From positions 4,901,480-4,965,479 of the forward strand of contig NZ_WPAG02000002.1 of assembly GCF_013602415.1 (NCBI RefSeq): a stretch of DNA of 64,000 bases. The letters run 5' to 3'. Shown one piece after another: positions 8,607-16,812 of the stretch. Position 1 is the stretch's first letter. Each line of letters begins with the position of its first letter. The notes beneath the pieces are model-generated. The model ran no database searches and had not been told where the DNA came from. It saw only the letters and a program-made list of their open reading frames with translations. The translations under genes and the position numbers were made by a program. Source of the DNA: Rhodococcus sp. B50. GTDB lineage: Bacteria > Actinomycetota > Actinomycetes > Mycobacteriales > Mycobacteriaceae.

Positions 8607-10004
8607 TCACGACTTGTGCGGCTCGCTCGCGCGGAACATGTCCTCGCGCTCGACGACCTTCACACGCTCGCGGCCCTCGGCCTCACCGAGGCTGCGCTCG
8701 TGCGCATCGAGGCGGTACCAGCCCTGCCAGGTCGTGTACGGCAGCTGCTTGTCCTCGAGGAACTTCACGATCGCGTCCTCGGAGGGATCCTCGGGGGTGT
8801 TCAGGCGGCCGGCGGCACGATCCTCGAGCAGGTTCGCGACGGTCTCGTTCGCGTCGCCCTTGGTGTGGCCGATCAGGCCCACGGGGCCGCGCTTGATCCA
8901 GCCGGTGACGTAGGTGTGCGGCATGAACCGGCCCTCGCCCTCGGCGCTCTCGTCGGCGAGAACACGCCCGGCCTCGTTCGGCACGGTGCCGGCCTGCTCG
9001 TCGAAGGGCAGTTTGGCGATGTTCTGCGACAGGTAGCCGACCGCGCGGTAGACGGCTTGGACGTCCCAGTCGCGGAACTTGCCGGTGCCGCGCACGTTGC
9101 CGGTTCCGTCGAGCTCGGTGCGCTCGGTGCGCAGGCCGACGACCTTGCCGTCCTCGCCGAGGATCTCGTGCGGGGACTCGAAGAAGTGCAGGAACAGCTT
9201 GTGCGGGCGGTCGCCGACGTCGCGGATGGCCCAGTCCTGCAGGGTGTTGGCGACCATGTCGACCTGCTTGGAGTTACGCCGCGCCTGCTCGGAGCCCTCG
9301 TCGTAGTCGATGTCCTCGGGGTCGACGATGACCTCGATGGTCGGGGAGTGGTCGAGTTCGCGCAGCTCGAGCGGCGTGAACTTGGCCTGCGCCGGGCCGC
9401 GGCGACCGAAGACGTGCACCTCGACGGCCTTGTTGTTCCTCAGGCCCTCGTAGACGTTCGGCGGGATCTCCGTCGGCAGCAGCTCGTCGCCGGTCTTGGC
9501 GAGCACGCGGGCGACGTCGAGCGCGACATTGCCGACACCGAGGACGGCGACCTTCTCCGCCTCGAGCGGCCAGGTGCGCGGCACGTCGGGGTGACCGTCG
9601 TACCAGGACACGAAGTCGGCGGCGCCGTAGCTGCCGTCGAGGTCGATGCCGGGGATGTTCAGCGCGCGGTCCGCGTTCGCGCCGGTGGAGAAGATCACCG
9701 CATCGTAGAAACGCTGCAGGTCGTCGAGGTTGAAGTCGCTGCCGTAGTCGAGATTGCCCAGCAGACGGATCTGCGGCTTGTCGAGCACCTTGTGCAGGGC
9801 GGTGATGATGCCCTTGATGCGCGGATGGTCGGGCGCGACACCGTAGCGGATCAGACCGAACGGTGCCGGCATGCGCTCGAACAGGTCGATGCTGACCCCG
9901 GGATCCTGCGCAGTGTCGGACTTCATGAGTGCGTCGGCGGCGTAGATACCGGCAGGGCCGGCACCGACGATCGCGACGCGAAGGGGACGAGTCTGATCGG
10001 TCAT
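8607..10004 (-). CDS. fprA: NADPH-ferredoxin/adrenodoxin reductase
   Basis: A 465-residue FAD enzyme that moves electrons from NADPH to ferredoxins, for example for cytochromes P450 or Fe-S proteins. The FAD-binding GAGPAG is near residue 14, followed by PAPFGLIRYGVAPDHP, which is characteristic of the adrenodoxin-reductase family. The NADP-binding site is GVGNVALDVAR, and the C-terminal RPHKLFLHFFESP and GPVGLIGHTKGDA agree with mycobacterial FprA. There is no N-terminal ferredoxin domain, so it is FprA rather than FprB. ATG 10004 has no Shine-Dalgarno. A weak iron-box-like sequence lies about 50 bp upstream. Confidence 0.93.
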   Translation of the reverse strand: MTDQTRPLRVAIVGAGPAGIYAADALMKSDTAQDPGVSIDLFERMPAPFGLIRYGVAPDHPRIKGIITALHKVLDKPQIRLLGNLDYGSDFNLDDLQRFYDAVIFSTGANADRALNIPGIDLDGSYGAADFVSWYDGHPDVPRTWPLEAEKVAVLGVGNVALDVARVLAKTGDELLPTEIPPNVYEGLRNNKAVEVHVFGRRGPAQAKFTPLELRELDHSPTIEVIVDPEDIDYDEGSEQARRNSKQVDMVANTLQDWAIRDVGDRPHKLFLHFFESPHEILGEDGKVVGLRTERTELDGTGNVRGTGKFRDWDVQAVYRAVGYLSQNIAKLPFDEQAGTVPNEAGRVLADESAEGEGRFMPHTYVTGWIKRGPVGLIGHTKGDANETVANLLEDRAAGRLNTPEDPSEDAIVKFLEDKQLPYTTWQGWYRLDAHERSLGEAEGRERVKVVEREDMFRASEPHKS

Positions 10005-10050
10005 CAGGGGATCAACTACCTCTTCGGTGTGCGGACGGACATATCCAGCT

Positions 10051-10069
10051 TAAATTAAGGCTGCCCTCA
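10051..10069. promoter_or_regulatory. weak DtxR/IdeR-box-like sequence upstream of fprA
   Basis: TAAATTAAGGCTGCCCTCA aligns with the 19-bp IdeR consensus at about 11-12 positions, best over AGGCTnnCCT. That is below what proven boxes usually show. Iron control of a ferredoxin reductase would make sense, but the match alone is not convincing. Confidence 0.2.
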
Positions 10070-10283
10070 GTGGGCCGGGCGCAGGTCGCGCGGGGATGAC
10101 GGCGAAGGAGGATGAATCGAGCCGTCGAGCGAATCGCTTCAGCGACAACACATGTGGGCACCCATACGACACAGGTCGACGGCGAGGCGTCGAACGAGCT
10201 GCGTGGTGGCCATGCCACAATTCCTACCTCGAGAGGGTTTATAGGGCAAATGCGGTCGCGACAGGCCACGATCTCGCTCCCAC

Positions 10284-10296
10284 TAGGATCGGGCGC
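10284..10296 (+). promoter_or_regulatory. -10 box, leaderless promoter
   Basis: TAGGAT followed by 7 nt and ATG 10297. It fixes the start of the small membrane protein and excludes the longer in-frame extension. Confidence 0.55.
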
Positions 10297-10743
10297 ATGG
10301 CGAAGCGCGGAGCCCCCGAACCCGAACCCGATCCCGGTCCGGATCCCGACGGTCCCACCAGTAGCAGCACAGGGCCCTTCCTCGGAGCCCTCGCCGTCCT
10401 GGTGGTGCTCGTCCTCGTCGTCTTCGGCGCCCAGATGTTCTCCCCGGCGGGTGACGACCTCACCGAGGACGAGATGGTGCGCCGCGCCGTCACCGACTAC
10501 GTCTCCGCTCACAACGAGAACGACGGACCGATCCTCGACCGGCTGCGGTGCAGCGAACTGTCCCCCGACGATGCGCCGCTCGCGGACGTCGAGGGACGTG
10601 TCGAGCTGCAGGCCGCGCAGAACATCTCCGTGGACGGCGATCGGGCCACCGTGGACGTCCGGACCGGCGTCGATGGGCAGGCACAGACCGAGACGTGGCA
10701 GGTCGTCCGCATCGACGACGTGTGGCGGATCTGCCGGTTCTGA
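10297..10743 (+). CDS. small single-pass membrane protein, Rv0361-like
   Basis: A 148-residue protein: a charged Pro/Asp-rich N-terminus (PEPEPDPGPDPDGP), one membrane segment (FLGALAVLVVLVLVVFGAQM), then an extracytoplasmic domain of about 90 residues. That domain looks like an NTF2/DUF4878-type cone: MVRRAVTDYVSAHNENDGPI, and a closing WQVVRIDDVWRICRF. This fits the actinobacterial Rv0361 membrane-protein family. Such domains usually bind small ligands or partners at the cell surface; no enzyme activity can be claimed. It stands alone between fprA (divergent) and rhodanese-metZ. Confidence 0.7.
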   Translation: MAKRGAPEPEPDPGPDPDGPTSSSTGPFLGALAVLVVLVLVVFGAQMFSPAGDDLTEDEMVRRAVTDYVSAHNENDGPILDRLRCSELSPDDAPLADVEGRVELQAAQNISVDGDRATVDVRTGVDGQAQTETWQVVRIDDVWRICRF

Positions 10744-10814
10744 ATCGGTGCCCGTGCGTATACGAAGCGGTGCCCGCGTGTACGTCACGGCCCGACCTGT
10801 GAAAACATGTCCGG

Positions 10815-11225
10815 GTGAGCTACGCAGGTGATATAACGCCGCGGCAGGCATGGGACCTGCTGCACGGTGATCCGGATGCCGTGCTCGTCGATGTGCGTAC
10901 CGAAGCCGAGTGGAAATACGTGGGGGTCCCCGAGACCTCGTCGCTCGGTCGCAGGACCGTGTTCGTCGAGTGGGTTCGTTACCCCGACGGCGCCCCGAAC
11001 CCGACCTTCGTCGAGGATCTGCGGGCAGCGGGTATCGGCGGCGGGCCGGTGATCTTCCTGTGTCGCTCGGGTCAGCGCTCGATCGGTGCGGCCGAAGCCG
11101 CCACCGCCGCGGGCCTGACCCCCGCCTACAACGTTCTCGAAGGATTCGAAGGCGCTCTCGACGGTGAAGGCCATCGAGGCGCCGAGGGCTGGCGGGCCGC
11201 GGGCCTGCCGTGGAGGCAGTCGTGA
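10815..11225 (+). CDS. rhodanese-like sulfurtransferase, metZ-linked
   Basis: A 136-residue single rhodanese domain. It has DVRTEAEWKYVGVP and the active-site loop CRSGQRS, whose Cys would carry the persulfide. Single-domain rhodaneses pass sulfur from thiosulfate or protein persulfides. GTG 10815 starts MSYAGDITPRQAW, as in the Rv0390 type. The stop overlaps the metZ start as GTGA, so the two are co-translated, the same pair as Rv0390-Rv0391. The context suggests delivery or detoxification of sulfide/persulfide next to the sulfhydrylase, which is inference. Confidence 0.9.
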   Translation: MSYAGDITPRQAWDLLHGDPDAVLVDVRTEAEWKYVGVPETSSLGRRTVFVEWVRYPDGAPNPTFVEDLRAAGIGGGPVIFLCRSGQRSIGAAEAATAAGLTPAYNVLEGFEGALDGEGHRGAEGWRAAGLPWRQS

Positions 11226-12445
11226 GTTCCATCCCCCAGGGCGGCGCGTTCAGCAAGGCGCTGCCCGACACCGTTCGTCCCGCCACGCTCGGCGTGCGCG
11301 GCGGCACCCTCCGATCCGGTTTCGAGGAGACCTCCGAGGCCCTCTACCTCAACTCCGGGTTCGTCTACGAGTCGGCCGAGGCCGCCGAAGCCGCCTTCAC
11401 CGGCGACGTCGACCATTTCGTCTACTCCCGTTACGGCAACCCCACGGTGAAGATGTTCGAGGAACGTCTGCGCCTGCTCGACGGTGCCGAGGGGGCGTAC
11501 GCCACTGCGTCCGGCATGTCCGCGGTGTTCACCGCGCTCGCCGCGCTGCTCGGCAAGGGCGACCGCCTCGTCGCGGCACGCAGCCTCTTCGGTTCGTGCT
11601 TCGTCGTGTGCAACGAGATCCTGCCCCGCTGGGGCGTCGAGACGGTGTTCGTCGACGGTGAGGATCTCGAGCAGTGGGAGAAGGCGCTGTCGGTGCCCAC
11701 CACCGCGGTCTTCTTCGAGACCCCCTCGAACCCCATGCAGACCCTCGTCGACGTGCGTCGCGTCTCCGAGATGGCGCATGCGGCGGGCGCGAAGGTGGTG
11801 CTGGACAACGTCTTCGCCACCCCGCTGCTGCAGCGCAGCCTCGACCTCGGCGCCGACGTCGTCGTGTACTCCGGCACCAAGCACATCGACGGCCAGGGCC
11901 GTGTGCTCGGCGGTGCGATCCTCGGTCCCAAGGACTACATCGACGGACCGGTGCAGCAGCTCATCCGCCACACCGGACCGTCGCTGAGTCCGTTCAACGC
12001 GTGGACGCTGCTCAAGGGCCTCGAGACCATGCCGGTGCGGTTGCGTGCCTCGGTCGATTCGACGTTGCGCATCGCGCAGTTCCTCGAATCGCAGGACGCG
12101 GTGCGGTGGGTCAAATACCCCTATCTCGAATCGCACCCGCAGTACGAGCTCGCGAAGTCGCAGATGAGCGGTGGCGGCACGATCATCACGTTCGAACTCG
12201 ACGCCCCCGAGGGCGAGGGCAAGAAGCGCGCCTTCGAGTTGCTGAACAAGCTGCGCATCGTCGACATCTCGAACAATCTCGGCGACGCCAAATCGCTCAT
12301 CACCCACCCGGCGACCACCACCCACCGGGCGATGGGGCCCGACGGCCGGGCCGCGATCGGTCTGTCCGACGGTGTGGTGCGACTGTCCGTCGGCCTCGAG
12401 GATCCCGAGGATCTGCTCGAAGATCTCGAGCAGGCGCTGTCCTGA
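11222..12445 (+). CDS. metZ: O-succinylhomoserine sulfhydrylase
   Basis: A 407-residue Cys/Met-metabolism PLP enzyme. It makes homocysteine from O-succinyl-homoserine and sulfide, bypassing cystathionine. Motifs seen: SRYGNPTVKMFEERL, the active-site ASGMSAV, ETPSNP, DNVFATPLLQ and the PLP lysine in YSGTKHIDGQGRVLGG. The closing THPATTTHRAMGP and GLSDGVVRLSVGLE are typical. GTG 11222 overlaps the rhodanese stop (GTGA). No S-box precedes this pair, in contrast to the two operons further downstream. The next element is the B12-operon promoter 18 bp past the stop. Confidence 0.95.
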   Translation: MSSIPQGGAFSKALPDTVRPATLGVRGGTLRSGFEETSEALYLNSGFVYESAEAAEAAFTGDVDHFVYSRYGNPTVKMFEERLRLLDGAEGAYATASGMSAVFTALAALLGKGDRLVAARSLFGSCFVVCNEILPRWGVETVFVDGEDLEQWEKALSVPTTAVFFETPSNPMQTLVDVRRVSEMAHAAGAKVVLDNVFATPLLQRSLDLGADVVVYSGTKHIDGQGRVLGGAILGPKDYIDGPVQQLIRHTGPSLSPFNAWTLLKGLETMPVRLRASVDSTLRIAQFLESQDAVRWVKYPYLESHPQYELAKSQMSGGGTIITFELDAPEGEGKKRAFELLNKLRIVDISNNLGDAKSLITHPATTTHRAMGPDGRAAIGLSDGVVRLSVGLEDPEDLLEDLEQALS

Positions 12446-12462
12446 CCTGCGAAGCCGTGAGC

Positions 12463-12475
12463 TACGCTGCGGGTG
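12463..12475 (+). promoter_or_regulatory. -10 region of the cobalamin-uptake operon
   Basis: TACGCT at 12463-12468 places the transcript start around 12475, just at the 5' side of the riboswitch. No convincing -35 element is visible. Confidence 0.4.
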
Positions 12476-12600
12476 TCCTGCCGCTCCGGTAGGGCACCCG
12501 CTGCGTTTTCGGTGAAGTCGGTGAGAATCCGGCGCTGTCCCGCAACTGTGAGCCCCGATATCGGGTGAGCCAGGTCAGCCGGCGCGGAGGGTCCGTACGT
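12468..12600 (+). ncRNA. cobalamin riboswitch (aptamer)
   Basis: The aptamer core is plain: GGTGAAGTCGGTGAGAATCC, then GGCGCTGTCCCGCAACTGTG, a short CCCGA-TA-TCGGG hairpin, and the 3' B12-box GCCAGGTCAGCC. An upstream GCGGGTG...CACCCGC stem matches P2. The class binds adenosylcobalamin and lowers expression of uptake genes. It precedes btuF by about 90 nt. The switch itself appears to act on translation; see the hairpin at 12661-12685. Confidence 0.93.
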
Positions 12601-12660
12601 ACTGGTCCTCGGACGAAGGACGGTGACGTGCCGCAACCGCCCGTTGCAGCCGTGCTGTTT

Positions 12661-12685
12661 TCGTCCTCCGAACCACGGAGGATGG
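12661..12685 (+). promoter_or_regulatory. ribosome-site sequestering hairpin of the B12 switch
   Basis: TCCTCCG - AACCA - CGGAGGA is a perfect 7-bp stem, extendable with G-U pairs. It buries the GGAGG Shine-Dalgarno at 12677-12681. The left arm CCTCCG can instead pair with CGGAGG at 12585-12590, right behind the aptamer. The two mutually exclusive helices look like an OFF/ON translational expression platform. Confidence 0.6.
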
Positions 12686-12687
12686 CT

Positions 12688-13587
12688 GTGCCACTCGACA
12701 ACTCCCGACGGCTGCTCGCCGCCGGACTGACCGCTTTCGCGCTCCTCGCCGCAGGATGTTCGGGCAGCGACGATTCGTCACCGGCCGGTGAAACCGACAC
12801 CGCTTCCGCCGACGCTCCGCAGGCCATCGTCTCCCTGAGCCCCACCAGCACCGAGATGCTCTACGCCATCGGTGCCGGCGACCAGGTGATCGCGGTCGAC
12901 GACCAATCCGATTACCCGGCCGATGCGCCTGTCACCGACTTGTCGGGCTACACCCCCAACGTCGAAGCGATCCTCGGTTACGAACCCGACCTGGTCGTCG
13001 CCAACGCCGACACCGCAGACCTCGTCGCCGGGCTCGAACAGGCCGGCGTCGAGACGTTGATCCTCCCGGCTGCCGAGAATCTGGACGACACCTACGCTCA
13101 GATCGAGCAGCTGGGAGCCGCCACCGGACACGTCGGCGATACCGCCGAACTCGTCGCGCAGATGAAGACCGACATCGACGACATCCTCGCCGGTCTCCCC
13201 GAGCGGGAGATCCCGTTGACCTACTATCACGAGCTCGACAACACCTTCTACACCGTCACCGACGACACCTATATCGGCGAGATCTACTCGATGCTGGGCC
13301 TGACCTCGATCGCGACCGGCGGCAACGGCTACCCGCAACTGTCCGCCGAGTACGTCCTCGAACAGAACCCCGACGTGATCTTCCTGGCCGACGGACAGTG
13401 CTGCGGCGTCACGCCCGAGGTCGTCGCGCAGCGTGCGGGATGGAACGAGCTCACTGCCGTCCGCGACGGTCACGTCTACGTCCTCGACGAGGACATCGCG
13501 AGTCGCTGGGGTCCGCGCGTCGTGGACTTGATGCGCGAGATCGCCCGGATCGTCGGCGCCATCCCCGCGGCCCAGCCCACGCCTTGA
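12688..13587 (+). CDS. btuF: cobalamin-binding lipoprotein of ABC importer
   Basis: A 299-residue periplasmic-binding-protein-like lipoprotein of the BtuF/FecB helical-backbone class. It has a signal peptide with lipobox LLAAGC, then IVSLSPTSTEMLYAIGAGDQVIAVD, the VEAILGYEPDLVVA motif, and a C-terminal GHVYVLDEDIASRWGPRVV. Placement behind a cobalamin riboswitch makes B12 or another corrinoid the ligand rather than iron-siderophore. GTG 12688 is chosen because GGAGG lies 6 nt before it; ATG 12682 would touch the GGAGG directly. It is the first gene of a four-gene overlapping operon. Confidence 0.9.
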   Translation: MPLDNSRRLLAAGLTAFALLAAGCSGSDDSSPAGETDTASADAPQAIVSLSPTSTEMLYAIGAGDQVIAVDDQSDYPADAPVTDLSGYTPNVEAILGYEPDLVVANADTADLVAGLEQAGVETLILPAAENLDDTYAQIEQLGAATGHVGDTAELVAQMKTDIDDILAGLPEREIPLTYYHELDNTFYTVTDDTYIGEIYSMLGLTSIATGGNGYPQLSAEYVLEQNPDVIFLADGQCCGVTPEVVAQRAGWNELTAVRDGHVYVLDEDIASRWGPRVVDLMREIARIVGAIPAAQPTP

Positions 13588-14657
13588 TCTCTCTGTCGCG
13601 CCGCAGTACCCGCGCACTGCCTCCTGGTGGTGCGCGGGTACTGCCGCGCAACGTGCTCGTGCTGACCGGCGCGGTGTTCGTCCTGTTCGCCGCGATGCTG
13701 GTCGGGATCCTCGTCGGACCGGCCGGTCTCACCCCGGGAGGAGTGATGCTCGACATCGCCGACCGCCTGCCGTTCGTCGACGTCGATTCGGGACTGAGCA
13801 CGCGTCAACAGGCCATCCTGTGGAACATCCGCATGCCGCGCGTCGTGCTCGGCGTGCTGGTCGGCGCGATGCTGGCCATCGCCGGTGCGGCCTACCAGGG
13901 TGTCTTCCGCAATCCGCTCGCCGATCCCTACCTGCTCGGGGTGTCCAGCGGTGCCGGTCTCGGCGCCACCCTCGCCATCGTCGTGGGCGGTGCGGCCGGG
14001 TTCGCCGGTGTGCCCGTCGCAGCGTTCGCGGGCGGACTACTCGCCGTCGGCGCGACCTATTCGCTCGGCCGCACGGTCGGCGGAAGCCGCTCGGAAGTCG
14101 TCATCATCCTCGCCGGGGTCGCCGTCGCCGCCTTCGCCAACGCGATCCAGACGTTCTTCATGCAACTGCACGACGACACCCTGCGACAGGTGTACTCGTG
14201 GATGCTCGGGCGCCTGTCCACCGACGGATGGTCCGACGTCGTGGTGGTCCTGCCGTACGTCGTGGTCACCGTCGCGGTCATCGCGCTGCACCGGCGCACA
14301 CTCGATGTCATGGCGGTCGGCGACGTCGAAGCCGCGAGCCTCGGGATCAACCCGGCGCGCGTACGGCTGTTGCTCGTGTGCGTCGCGACGCTCGGAACCG
14401 CCGCCGTCGTCTCGGCGAGCGGTCTCATCGGCTTCGTCGGCATCGTCGTGCCCCACGCGGTTCGGCTGCTCGTCGGACCCGGTCACCGGCTCCTGCTGCC
14501 GCTGTCGCTGCTGGTGGGCGCATCCTTCCTCGTCCTTGCGGACGTCCTGGCCCGCACCGTCATGTCGCCCGCCGAACTGCCGATCGGTGTCGTGACCGCG
14601 GCGATCGGGGCGCCCTTCTTCCTCGTCGTGCTCAGACGTAGCCGAGGTGTCCGATGA
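13584..14657 (+). CDS. btuC: cobalamin ABC importer permease
   Basis: A FecCD/BtuC-family permease of about 357 residues with roughly ten membrane helices. Family landmarks are RMPRVVLGVLVGAMLAIAGA, GVFRNPLADPYLLGVSSGAG, the cytoplasmic coupling region GDVEAASLGINPARVRLLL, and GFVGIVVPHAVRLLVGPGHR. The start is not certain. TTG 13584 overlaps the btuF stop as TTGA, giving translational coupling; GTG 13650 is an alternative that drops 22 residues. The stop overlaps btuD as ATGA. With BtuF and BtuD it forms the corrinoid importer. Confidence 0.92.
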   Translation: MISLSRRSTRALPPGGARVLPRNVLVLTGAVFVLFAAMLVGILVGPAGLTPGGVMLDIADRLPFVDVDSGLSTRQQAILWNIRMPRVVLGVLVGAMLAIAGAAYQGVFRNPLADPYLLGVSSGAGLGATLAIVVGGAAGFAGVPVAAFAGGLLAVGATYSLGRTVGGSRSEVVIILAGVAVAAFANAIQTFFMQLHDDTLRQVYSWMLGRLSTDGWSDVVVVLPYVVVTVAVIALHRRTLDVMAVGDVEAASLGINPARVRLLLVCVATLGTAAVVSASGLIGFVGIVVPHAVRLLVGPGHRLLLPLSLLVGASFLVLADVLARTVMSPAELPIGVVTAAIGAPFFLVVLRRSRGVR

Positions 14658-15466
14658 AAAGCGATGTTCTCACCACCGGGACCGTGACGGTGTCGTGCCG
14701 GCAGCTCAGCGCCGAACGCGGCGGCATCGAGGTGCTGCACCGCGTCGACCTGAATGTCACCGCCGGCTCCTGGGTGTCGCTGGTCGGACCCAACGGGTCG
14801 GGCAAGACCACCCTGCTGCACGTCCTTGCCGGGTTGGTGCCGGCCACCGGTCGGCTGCAGGTCTCCGGCATCGTGCCGGGGCGCGCCGGACGCCGGGACA
14901 TGGCACGCGCGGTCGCGCTGATGCCACAACGCCCCGTCGTGCCGGAAGGTGTCACCGTCAGGGAACTGATCCACCTCGGCCGCACCCCACACATCCCGCG
15001 CTTCGGATCCGAGACCGCGCACGACCGCGAGGTGGTGGACCGGGTCGTCGAACGGCTCGAGCTCGAAGCGTTCGCACCGCGACTCGCGACCGAACTGTCC
15101 GGCGGCGAACTGCAGCGGGTCGTCCTCGCACGCGCCCTTGCCCAGCAACCACGGGTGCTGCTCCTCGACGAACCCACCAGTGCCCTCGACATCGGACATC
15201 AACAGCAGGTGCTCGAACTCGTCGACTCCATGCGCACCGAAGGGGACCTGACCGTCATCGCCGCGATGCACGACCTGACCTCCGCCGCGCAGTACGGGGA
15301 ACGACTCGTGCTCCTCGATCGCGGACACGTCGTCGCCGACGGAACGCCCGACGACGTGCTCACCGCCGAACGTATCGCGCAGGTCTACGGCGCCCGCGTC
15401 GAGATCCTCGACCGGCCGGCAGGACGTGCCGTCCTTCCGCTCCGCGACACCTCGAAGGACTGCTGA
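14654..15466 (+). CDS. btuD: cobalamin ABC importer ATPase
   Basis: A 270-residue ABC ATPase powering BtuC. Walker A is GPNGSGKTT, the Q-loop region is ALMPQRPVVPEGVTVRELI, the signature is LSGGELQRV, Walker B is VLLLDEPTSALD and the H-loop is AAMHDLTSAA. The start ATG overlaps the btuC stop (ATGA) and its own stop overlaps the next start (ATGA). All four genes are therefore translationally linked under the riboswitch. FecE-type siderophore ATPases look alike, so the B12 assignment rests on the riboswitch and the CobU neighbour. Confidence 0.92.
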   Translation: MKSDVLTTGTVTVSCRQLSAERGGIEVLHRVDLNVTAGSWVSLVGPNGSGKTTLLHVLAGLVPATGRLQVSGIVPGRAGRRDMARAVALMPQRPVVPEGVTVRELIHLGRTPHIPRFGSETAHDREVVDRVVERLELEAFAPRLATELSGGELQRVVLARALAQQPRVLLLDEPTSALDIGHQQQVLELVDSMRTEGDLTVIAAMHDLTSAAQYGERLVLLDRGHVVADGTPDDVLTAERIAQVYGARVEILDRPAGRAVLPLRDTSKDC

Positions 15467-16812
15467 TGGAGGTCGTACTCCTGGGGACCGGCGCGGCGGA
15501 CGGATGGCCGAATCCGTTCTGCACATGCGAATCCTGCGCAGACGCCGCGCGTCGCGGCGAGATCCGCGGGCAGACCGCGGCGCTCGTCGACGACGTGCTG
15601 CTGCTCGACTGCGGTCCGGAGGCACCCGGTGCGGCAGTGCGGCACGGCAGGTCGCTGGCGACAGTGCGGCACATCCTCCTGACGCACGCGCACGCCGATC
15701 ATCTCGGGCCGCAGGCGTTGCTGTTCCGATCGTGGGTCGCGAACGGCGACGAGCTCGACGTGATCGGTCCCGCCGACGCTCTCGACGTGTGCAGACCGTG
15801 GGTGGGTCCGGACGACCCGGTGCGCTTCGTGCCGGTCGAGGCCGGGGATTCGCTTGCCGTCGGTGAGTACTCGGTGCGTGTTCTGCCCGCGAGGCACACG
15901 GTGTTCCGGGACGGGGATGCGGTGCTGTACGACCTGTCGGGTCCCGGCGGGTCGCGGCTGCTGTGGGCGTGCGACACCGGTCTGTGGCCCACCGAGTGGT
16001 TCGAAGCCGTGCGCGACGCGCAGTTCGACGCGGTGTTCCTCGAAGAGACCTTCGGCGACCGCTCCGAGCTGTCCGAGGGGCACCTCGGCCTCCCGGAATT
16101 CGGCGCGATGGTGGACGGTCTGCGCGGTGCCGGTGCCGTCACTGCGGACACCGACGTAGTCGCAGTGCATCTGGGCCACCACAATCCGCCCGCCGACGCA
16201 CTACGGAAACGCCTGCAGCAGTTGGATGCTCGTCCAGGTCGTGACGGTGAGGTGGTCTACGTGGGTGCAGGGACTCCGGTCGGGCCGCATCGGACGCTGG
16301 TTCTCGGAGGAGTGCGGTCGGGCAAGTCGCGGCATGCCGAGGAGTTGCTCGCGTCGTACCCCTCCGTCACCTACGTTGCCACCGGCGGGACGCGTGAGGG
16401 TGACCCGGAGTGGGCGGAACGTGTTGCGCTGCACCGGGACCGGCGACCCGACTCGTGGTCGACGGTGGAGACCGTCGATGTCGCCGAGGTGCTGTGCACC
16501 GCCACGGAACCGCTCCTGATCGATTGTCTCGGAACGTGGTTGACGGCACGGCTGGATCGCCACGGTGTCTGGGAGGGTGGCGACCTCGACCCTGTCCATT
16601 CCGACGTGGACGAGTTGATCGCCGCGTGGCGGAAATGTGCGGTGCCGGTGGTCGCCGTGAGCAACGAGGTCGGTAGTGGAGTGGTACCCGCAACTTCTTC
16701 GGGCCGATTGTTCCGGGACATGCTGGGCCGGCTCAATGCGCGCGTCGCGGAGGCCAGTGAATCGGCGACTCTCGTAGTAGCGGGAATTCCTGTTTCTCTG
16801 AAGCGAAACTGA
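15466..16812 (+). CDS. cobU: fusion: metallo-beta-lactamase-fold domain + adenosylcobinamide kinase/guanylyltransferase (CobU)
   Basis: A 448-residue two-domain protein. Residues 1 to about 270 form a metallo-beta-lactamase fold of the PhnP-like kind: VVLLGTGAADGWPNPFC, the metal motif THAHADHLG, and later VAVHLGHHN. Residues about 275-448 form CobU. It has P-loop LVLGGVRSGKSRHAEE, TYVATGGTREGDPEWAERVA with the His/Arg region, LIDCLGTWLTARL and VSNEVGSGVVPATSSGRLFRD. CobU phosphorylates adenosylcobinamide and then makes GDP-cobinamide, so the operon can salvage incomplete corrinoids. The lactamase-like part may be a phosphodiesterase or hydrolase acting on a corrinoid or its nucleotide loop, which is inference. 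CobS/CobT are not nearby. Confidence 0.85.
   Translation: MEVVLLGTGAADGWPNPFCTCESCADAARRGEIRGQTAALVDDVLLLDCGPEAPGAAVRHGRSLATVRHILLTHAHADHLGPQALLFRSWVANGDELDVIGPADALDVCRPWVGPDDPVRFVPVEAGDSLAVGEYSVRVLPARHTVFRDGDAVLYDLSGPGGSRLLWACDTGLWPTEWFEAVRDAQFDAVFLEETFGDRSELSEGHLGLPEFGAMVDGLRGAGAVTADTDVVAVHLGHHNPPADALRKRLQQLDARPGRDGEVVYVGAGTPVGPHRTLVLGGVRSGKSRHAEELLASYPSVTYVATGGTREGDPEWAERVALHRDRRPDSWSTVETVDVAEVLCTATEPLLIDCLGTWLTARLDRHGVWEGGDLDPVHSDVDELIAAWRKCAVPVVAVSNEVGSGVVPATSSGRLFRDMLGRLNARVAEASESATLVVAGIPVSLKRN

Noticed and set aside
8616..10058. A 480-codon plus-strand frame
   Set aside because: Antisense to fprA; no domain features, while fprA has complete FAD and NADP sites.
10744..12445. An S-box before rhodanese-metZ, expected for a methionine gene
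   Set aside because: The 71-bp gap before the rhodanese gene shows none of the S-box core (no CTGGC...GCAACC...GGTGCTA order).
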